Source of the DNA: Clostridia bacterium
GTDB taxonomy: Bacteria; Bacillota; Clostridia; Lachnospirales; Lachnospiraceae
Assembly (NCBI GenBank): GCA_910576205.1
Contig: CAJTHL010000012.1
Span: 94,587 to 158,586 of the forward strand
DNA length: 64,000 nucleotides
Reading direction: 5' to 3'
In this document: in pieces, positions 59,551-64,000 of the stretch
Layout of the letters: each line of letters opens with the position of its first letter
How positions within the stretch are numbered: position 1 is the stretch's first letter
The notes under the pieces: model-generated
The model's database searches: none
What the model was told of the DNA's origin: nothing
The model's input: only the letters and a program-made list of their open reading frames with translations
Position numbers and translations under genes: made by a program

Positions 59551-60570
59551 TTATTCCGCAGAAACGGAATCATAAGATTCCAGCGCAGAGGATACATATT
59601 CCTCATCCAGAGCCAGCCCCAGGTCCGACGCCACTTTTGTGTTGAGATACAAGCCATATTCAGAGATAAGCTCAAAATTCTGCTCCGAAGCCTTCGCCTC
59701 TCCCTTCAGCACCTTTGCCGCCATTTTTCCGGTCTGCCGGCCCAGGGCCACATAGTCCAGTCCCACCGCCGCCAGGCAGCCGGCCTTTACCTGCTCCAGC
59801 TCGGAGCCAAACACGGGAACGCCGGCTTTTCCGGCCTTTTCCAGAATTGTGGGAAGCCCCTGTACCACGGTGTTGTCCGTCAGATTGTTGACGCAGTCTA
59901 CCCTGGAGATCAGATTGTCTGCCGCCAGGGCTAGTTCTGAACCGTTGGAAATGCCTGTGGTCACCAGCTCAAATCCATATTCCTCCACATGGGCTTCGTA
60001 TTCCCTCAGCGTGGCCTCTGAGTTTGTCTCGCTTGTGGTATACAGAATACCGATGGTCTTTGCCTCTGGCAGGATTTCCCGGATCATGGCAAGCTGGGCC
60101 TCCACTGGAAGCTTATCGGAGGTTCCCGTGACCTCTCCCACCGGAGAACCGTCGGCATTTGCCAGGCCCGAACCCACCGGGTCGGATACCGCTGTGTAAA
60201 TCACCGGAACACCCGTTTTCATGGCTGCCGTGTAGGCTGCTGCCGCTGCCGGCGTGGCCACAGCGCAGATAAGATCTGCCTTATGGGAGAGAAAGGTGGC
60301 TGCGATCTGACCGGCTGCTCCGGTATCCGCCTGGGCGTTCTGGTATTCCACCGTCAGATTTTCCCCTTCCACGATTCCCTCCTCCGCCAGGCCCTCCAGA
60401 AAGCCCTTGCGGCAATTATCCAGGGAGCCATGCTCCGCAAACTGGCTGATACCGATGGTGTAGCCCTTTCCTTCCGCTTTGTTTTCTGTCGTGGGGGCGC
60501 CTTTTCCTCCACATGCCGTCACAAATACCATAATTCCCGCCAATAATACTGCCACTGCTTTTTTCTTCAT
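59551..60570 (-). CDS. trpX: ABC substrate-binding lipoprotein (ABC_sub_bind, TrpX-type)
   Basis: 339 residues with lipobox VTAC (Cys20) after a hydrophobic signal and a short tether. The body has GISQFAEHGSLDNCRKGFLE, the family's first strand, then VIYTAVSDPVGSGLAN, TIGILYTTSETNSE and GSELEQVKAGCLAAVGLDYV. First gene of the trpXYZ-like operon. Start ATG 60570 has AAGGAGGAGC upstream. The T-box in the leader with a probable UGG specifier supports tryptophan uptake. Confidence 0.9.
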   Translation of the reverse strand: MKKKAVAVLLAGIMVFVTACGGKGAPTTENKAEGKGYTIGISQFAEHGSLDNCRKGFLEGLAEEGIVEGENLTVEYQNAQADTGAAGQIAATFLSHKADLICAVATPAAAAAYTAAMKTGVPVIYTAVSDPVGSGLANADGSPVGEVTGTSDKLPVEAQLAMIREILPEAKTIGILYTTSETNSEATLREYEAHVEEYGFELVTTGISNGSELALAADNLISRVDCVNNLTDNTVVQGLPTILEKAGKAGVPVFGSELEQVKAGCLAAVGLDYVALGRQTGKMAAKVLKGEAKASEQNFELISEYGLYLNTKVASDLGLALDEEYVSSALESYDSVSAE

Positions 60571-60644
60571 CTTGCTCCTCCTTGTCTACAATAGAACTGT
60601 TTTTTGTGAAAGAATTTACCGGATTGGGAAATCTGCCTGCATAC

Positions 60645-60923
60645 AGAAAAACCGCCTCAGGCTCTTGCCTGAGACGGTAATAAACAAACGTTATTATCGC
60701 GGTACCACTCAAATTGACACTTCGGTCCACTCTCTGAATGCACTATCATGCATCTCGACTTGATAACGGGTTCGATCTCCCGGCGGCGTCTACTCTCCTC
60801 TGATTTCAAGCCACCCTCGAAAGGCCATTCAGCTGATTACTCCATACCGCAATCCCACCACCTGCGGCTCTCTGTGATTTTGTAAAGAGCTTACTCTTCT
60901 TTCTCAACGGTTTCTTCTTTATA
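60645..60923 (-). promoter_or_regulatory. T-box riboswitch, probable tRNA-Trp specificity
   Basis: The T-box motif GAGTGGTACCGCG is at 60710-60698 (minus). The 5' part has the GAGAGCC and CGG Stem I features. Candidate specifier UGG is at 60827-60825 after GAA, in the context GAA-UGG-CC. A terminator with stem ACCGTCTCAGGC/GCCTGAGGCGGT and T5 closes the leader (60647-60678). Uncharged tRNA should favour the antiterminator. The UGG reading agrees with the TrpX-type genes, but a fold is needed to exclude AUC (Ile) at another position. Confidence 0.88.
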
Positions 60924-60930
60924 TTTTGAT

Positions 60931-60959
60931 AGTATATACCGTTTATTCTGAAATGTCAA
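60931..60959 (-). promoter_or_regulatory. Promoter of the T-box operon
   Basis: Minus strand: TTGACA (60959-60954), 17-nt spacer, TATACT (60936-60931). Confidence 0.85.
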
Positions 60960-60989
60960 ACATTTTTTAATCTGGAATTATTTCTGGAA

Positions 60990-62804
60990 TTATTTGTCAT
61001 CCAGTTTCAGAACGCTCATAAATGCTTTCTGGGGAATCTCCACGTTTCCGATCTGGCGCATACGTTTCTTTCCCTCTTTCTGCTTTTCCAGAAGCTTCTT
61101 CTTACGGGTAATATCGCCGCCGTAACACTTGGCGAGCACATCCTTGCGCATGGCCTTCACGGTCTCCCGGGCTATGATTTTGCCGCCCACCGCCGCCTGG
61201 ATGGGTATTTCAAAGAGATGCCGGGGAATTTCTTCTTTTAATTTTTCGCACATTTTCCGGCCTCTTTCATAGGCGCTGCTGCTGTGGACGATAAAGGACA
61301 GGGCATCCACCTCCTCCCTGTTGATAAGGATATCAAGCTTCACCAGCTCTGACTGCACATAACCTTTCATTTCGTAGTCAAAGGACGCATATCCTCTGGA
61401 GCGGGACTTCAGCGCGTCAAAAAAATCATAGATGATTTCGTTTAAGGGCAACTCATATTTCAGAAGCGCCCGGGTTTCCTCCATGTATTCCATACCCAGG
61501 TAATTTCCCCTTCGCTCCTGGCACAGCTCCATAATTGAGCCGATAAACTCGGTGGTCACCATAACCTCCGCGCTGACCACAGGCTCCTCCATATACTCAA
61601 TCTCCGAGGGGTCCGGCAGATTGGAAGGGTTTGTAAGCTCAATCACTTCCCCGCTTGTCTTGTGTACCTTGTAGATAACGCCCGGAGCCGTGGTCACCAG
61701 ATCCAGGTTGTACTCCCGCTCCAGCCGTTCCTGGATAATTTCCAGGTGGAGAAGCCCCAGAAATCCACAACGGAAGCCAAACCCCAGAGCAATGGAGGTC
61801 TCCGGCTCAAACTGGAGGGAAGCGTCATTTAGCTGCAGCTTTTCCAGGGCGTCTCTTAAATCGGGATATTTGGCCCCATCCGCCGGATACATGCCGCAGT
61901 ATACCATGGGCAGCACCTTTTTGTAGCCCGGCAAAGGCTGGGCGCAGGGGAATTCCCGGTTGGTTATGGTGTCGCCCACCATGGTGTCTTTTACATTCTT
62001 GATGCTGGCGGTTATATATCCTACCATACCTGCGCCAAGCTCCTGGCAGGGAATAAACTGCCCTGCGCCGAAATACCCCACCTCCACCACTTCCGCTGTA
62101 GCGCCTGTGGCCATCATCTGGATGGGCGTACCTTTCTTTACGGTCCCCTCTTTGATTCTGCAGAATACAATAACGCCTTTGTAAGAATCATAGAGAGAAT
62201 CAAAGATTAATGCCTGCAAAGGCGCTTCCGGATCTCCGCCTGGGGCGGGAATCCGCTCCACAATGGCCTCCAGAACCCCCTCCACATTGATTCCCGTTTT
62301 TGCGGAAATCTGAGGCGCGTCCTGGGCCTCCAGGCCAATCACGTCCTCGATCTCCTCGATCACCCGCTGGGGCTCCGCGCTTGGCAGGTCGATCTTATTG
62401 ATTACCGGCACCACATCCAGGTCATGATCCAGGGCCAGGTATACATTTGCCAGGGTCTGGGCCTCGATTCCCTGGGCCGCGTCCACTACCAGGATGGCCC
62501 CGTCGCAGGCCGCCAGGCTTCTGGACACCTCATAATTAAAGTCCACATGCCCTGGTGTGTCTATAAGATTGAAAATGTATTCTTCTCCGTCTTTTGCCTT
62601 GTAAACCGTGCGGACCGTCTGCGCCTTGATGGTGATCCCCCGCTCCCGCTCCAGCTCCATATTGTCCAGCACCTGGGCCTGCATTTCCCGGCTGGTCAGA
62701 AGTCCCGTCATTTCTATTATGCGGTCCGCCAGAGTGGATTTTCCGTGGTCTATATGGGCAATAATGCAGAAGTTTCTGATTTTGCTCTGATCTATTCCTG
62801 CCAT
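60990..62804 (-). CDS. lepA: Elongation factor 4 (back-translocase LepA)
   Basis: Ribosome-associated GTPase, 604 residues, the normal length. G motifs: G1 [15 protein letters not shown]2/G3 [13 protein letters not shown] and [17 protein letters not shown] in [13 protein letters not shown]. The C-terminal domains and the LepA-specific tail ([40 protein letters not shown]) are intact. ATG at 62804. A promoter lies 32 bp upstream. In many Firmicutes hemW follows lepA; here a T-box operon and a promoter lie between the two. Confidence 0.97.
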   Translation of the reverse strand: MAGIDQSKIRNFCIIAHIDHGKSTLADRIIEMTGLLTSREMQAQVLDNMELERERGITIKAQTVRTVYKAKDGEEYIFNLIDTPGHVDFNYEVSRSLAACDGAILVVDAAQGIEAQTLANVYLALDHDLDVVPVINKIDLPSAEPQRVIEEIEDVIGLEAQDAPQISAKTGINVEGVLEAIVERIPAPGGDPEAPLQALIFDSLYDSYKGVIVFCRIKEGTVKKGTPIQMMATGATAEVVEVGYFGAGQFIPCQELGAGMVGYITASIKNVKDTMVGDTITNREFPCAQPLPGYKKVLPMVYCGMYPADGAKYPDLRDALEKLQLNDASLQFEPETSIALGFGFRCGFLGLLHLEIIQERLEREYNLDLVTTAPGVIYKVHKTSGEVIELTNPSNLPDPSEIEYMEEPVVSAEVMVTTEFIGSIMELCQERRGNYLGMEYMEETRALLKYELPLNEIIYDFFDALKSRSRGYASFDYEMKGYVQSELVKLDILINREEVDALSFIVHSSSAYERGRKMCEKLKEEIPRHLFEIPIQAAVGGKIIARETVKAMRKDVLAKCYGGDITRKKKLLEKQKEGKKRMRQIGNVEIPQKAFMSVLKLDDK

Positions 62805-62835
62805 TTACGATTCCTCCATATTTTTTCAGTTATTC

Positions 62836-62864
62836 AGTATAGCATGATTGGGGGGAAAAGTAAA
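62836..62864 (-). promoter_or_regulatory. Promoter of lepA
   Basis: Minus strand: TTTACT (62864-62859), 17-nt spacer, TATACT (62841-62836). Confidence 0.7.
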
Positions 62865-62873
62865 TTCCTCTGT

Positions 62874-63716
62874 TTAACCAATATAGTATCCTTTGCTTAA
62901 AATATCCTCAGTCTTTGACAACATCAAGCGGGACTGGTCGTAATTGTGTGTTACCAGTTCCGTAACCAGATAATTACTCAGACAAACAGGGGCAGCTATG
63001 GAATTTTTATAAGAGAGGCTCTTTAAAACGCAGGGCAAAAGAACATCCGCATAGCTGCTCAACGCATAGTTATTCATGGCAGTAAAAAGAACAATCCTGA
63101 TTCCCTGTTCTTTCATCCATCCAAGTATATGAATAGCTGCTTTTGAATACCGCGGAAACATATAGGCAATACACACATCCTTGGCGGAAGCGCTGACGAT
63201 CTCCTCCGGATAAAGCATTCCTATAGAATGTATTAAATGGACATTGGGACGGATTTCTCCCAAACGCGAAGCCATGTAATACGCCAGGGAATAGCTGCTT
63301 CGCATTCCCAGCAGGTATACCTTATCCGCGTTTGAAATAAAGGAAACTGCTCTTTCCAGATCCTCATCCTTCTGTGCCGCCAGAGTCTGTACCAGATTCT
63401 CTTCATCCAGCGCAAAAGATTTACGCAATAAAGCATTTCCGCTTACTTTCTCCAAATCATCCAATCTTTCTGGAAGGGATGCTTTGTTCTGGATTTCGTC
63501 TTTTACCGCCTGCTGCATATCTGTAAAGCCCTGGTAGCCAAGAACGCGGGAAAAACGGATTACTGTGGTTGTACTGACACCGATCTGGCTGGCCAGTTCT
63601 TCCAAAGTACAAAAAGCAATACTTTCTACATGGCCTTGAATGTATTCTGCAATAGTACACTGGGAATGTGTAAATTGTGCAGATGCATTTTTCAGCTTTT
63701 CGATAAAATATGTCAT
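62874..63716 (-). CDS. MurR/RpiR-family transcriptional regulator
   Basis: 280 residues. N-terminal HTH_6 domain at about 1-75 (SIAFCTLEELASQIGVSTTT, VIRFSRVLGYQGFTDMQQAV) and a C-terminal SIS sugar-phosphate domain (DKVYLLGMRSSYSLAYYMAS, LGWMKEQGIRIVLFTAMNNY). These regulators respond to phosphosugars. No sugar gene is adjacent in the window, so the target is unknown. ATG at 63716 follows a weak ribosome site (AAAAGGGGTTTC). A promoter is at 63747-63775. Confidence 0.9.
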   Translation of the reverse strand: MTYFIEKLKNASAQFTHSQCTIAEYIQGHVESIAFCTLEELASQIGVSTTTVIRFSRVLGYQGFTDMQQAVKDEIQNKASLPERLDDLEKVSGNALLRKSFALDEENLVQTLAAQKDEDLERAVSFISNADKVYLLGMRSSYSLAYYMASRLGEIRPNVHLIHSIGMLYPEEIVSASAKDVCIAYMFPRYSKAAIHILGWMKEQGIRIVLFTAMNNYALSSYADVLLPCVLKSLSYKNSIAAPVCLSNYLVTELVTHNYDQSRLMLSKTEDILSKGYYIG

Positions 63717-63746
63717 ATGAAACCCCTTTTCAAAAGATATGAATAT

Positions 63747-63775
63747 ATCTTAACAGTTTTGCCATTTCTTGTCAA
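63747..63775 (-). promoter_or_regulatory. Promoter of the RpiR-family gene
   Basis: Minus strand: TTGACA (63775-63770), 17-nt spacer, TAAGAT (63752-63747). Confidence 0.7.
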
Positions 63776-63903
63776 ATTATGAAAATTCTTGAAAATTTCT
63801 GACTTAAATTGAAAAAGCCGGTTTTTGCGTCTCTTGTGATATGCTCCCCTTATAGTAGACAGACAAAATAATAAAACTGTCGCTGTAAGGAGGAGCATAT
63901 TTC

Positions 63904-64000
63904 ATGGGACAACATTCAAAATACTCTTTTGAGATGAAACTGGCTGCTGTCACAAAGTATCTGGAAGGAAGCTGTTCAATAGAAAGTATCGCCCGAAGCC
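63904..64000 (+). mobile_element. Start of an IS3-family-type transposase gene (cut by window end)
   Basis: ATG at 63904 is preceded by AAGGAGGAGC. The 32 visible codons read MGQHSKYSFEMKLAAVTKYL and then EGSCSIESIARS, the first helices of an OrfA-type HTH transposase. The element's left end should lie in 63780-63900, but no inverted repeat can be confirmed without the other end. Confidence 0.7.

Overview
The window is chromosomal DNA of a low-to-mid GC Gram-positive anaerobe, most probably a Lachnospiraceae-type Clostridium (cluster XIVa); the genus cannot be fixed from the sequence. The grounds are a PolC-type replicative polymerase, strong AGGAGG ribosome sites, sigma-A promoters with 17-nt spacers, T-box, TPP and BirA control, a four-cluster ferredoxin, a HydN/CooF-like protein and several membrane families typical of Clostridia. 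Coding density is high and most genes before 14 kb and after 24.6 kb lie on the minus strand.

Layout. 1-14 kb (minus): polC (cut by the left edge), ispG, an FtsW/SpoVE-type cell-wall polymerase, folA, thyA, a four-cluster ferredoxin, eno with a strongly folded leader, coaX, an AI-2E-type permease and a YtcJ-like amidohydrolase. 14-22.7 kb (mostly plus): an inositol-catabolism locus with two CUT1 sugar ABC permeases, iolB, iolC, a DeoR-family regulator (iolR-like), iolJ, iolA and a lipoprotein solute-binding protein. Copies of one CCAAAATAT operator sit at three of its promoters. iolG, iolD, iolE and the ABC ATPase are absent here. 22.9-26.4 kb: bioB-bioY under a BirA box, a NADAR protein, and thiT under a TPP riboswitch. 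26.5-38.6 kb: argS, a PfkB sugar kinase, exonuclease III, a PurF-like protein without the glutaminase cysteine, a DUF815 ATPase, Fe/Mn superoxide dismutase, a YkvI-like membrane protein, degV, pheA and folC.

38.7-41.6 kb holds a compact minus-strand group that looks derived from a conjugative element: a VirD4/TraG-like ATPase without membrane anchor, a ClpP-like protease, an unrecognised helical protein and a small OB/S1-like protein. An oversized RecQ helicase with an unrecognised C-terminal half follows. 44.9-48.1 kb: pyrB-pyrI, a PH-domain protein, RNase P RNA and a cobalamin-independent-type homocysteine methyltransferase domain protein. 48.2-53.4 kb: an ECF sigma factor with its anti-sigma partner, and a hybrid histidine kinase translationally coupled to an Hpt protein. 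53.4-57.8 kb: a small unknown protein, a VWA/MoxR-ATPase pair and hemW. 57.8-60.9 kb: a TrpXYZ-type ABC transporter under a T-box with a probable UGG (Trp) specifier. 61-64 kb: lepA, an RpiR-family regulator, and the start of an IS3-type transposase at the right edge.

Novelty candidates are the eno leader, the VirD4/ClpP module with the neighbouring RecQ variant, the Cys-less PurF, and the split iol regulon. I saw no CRISPR array, tRNA, rRNA or complete prophage.
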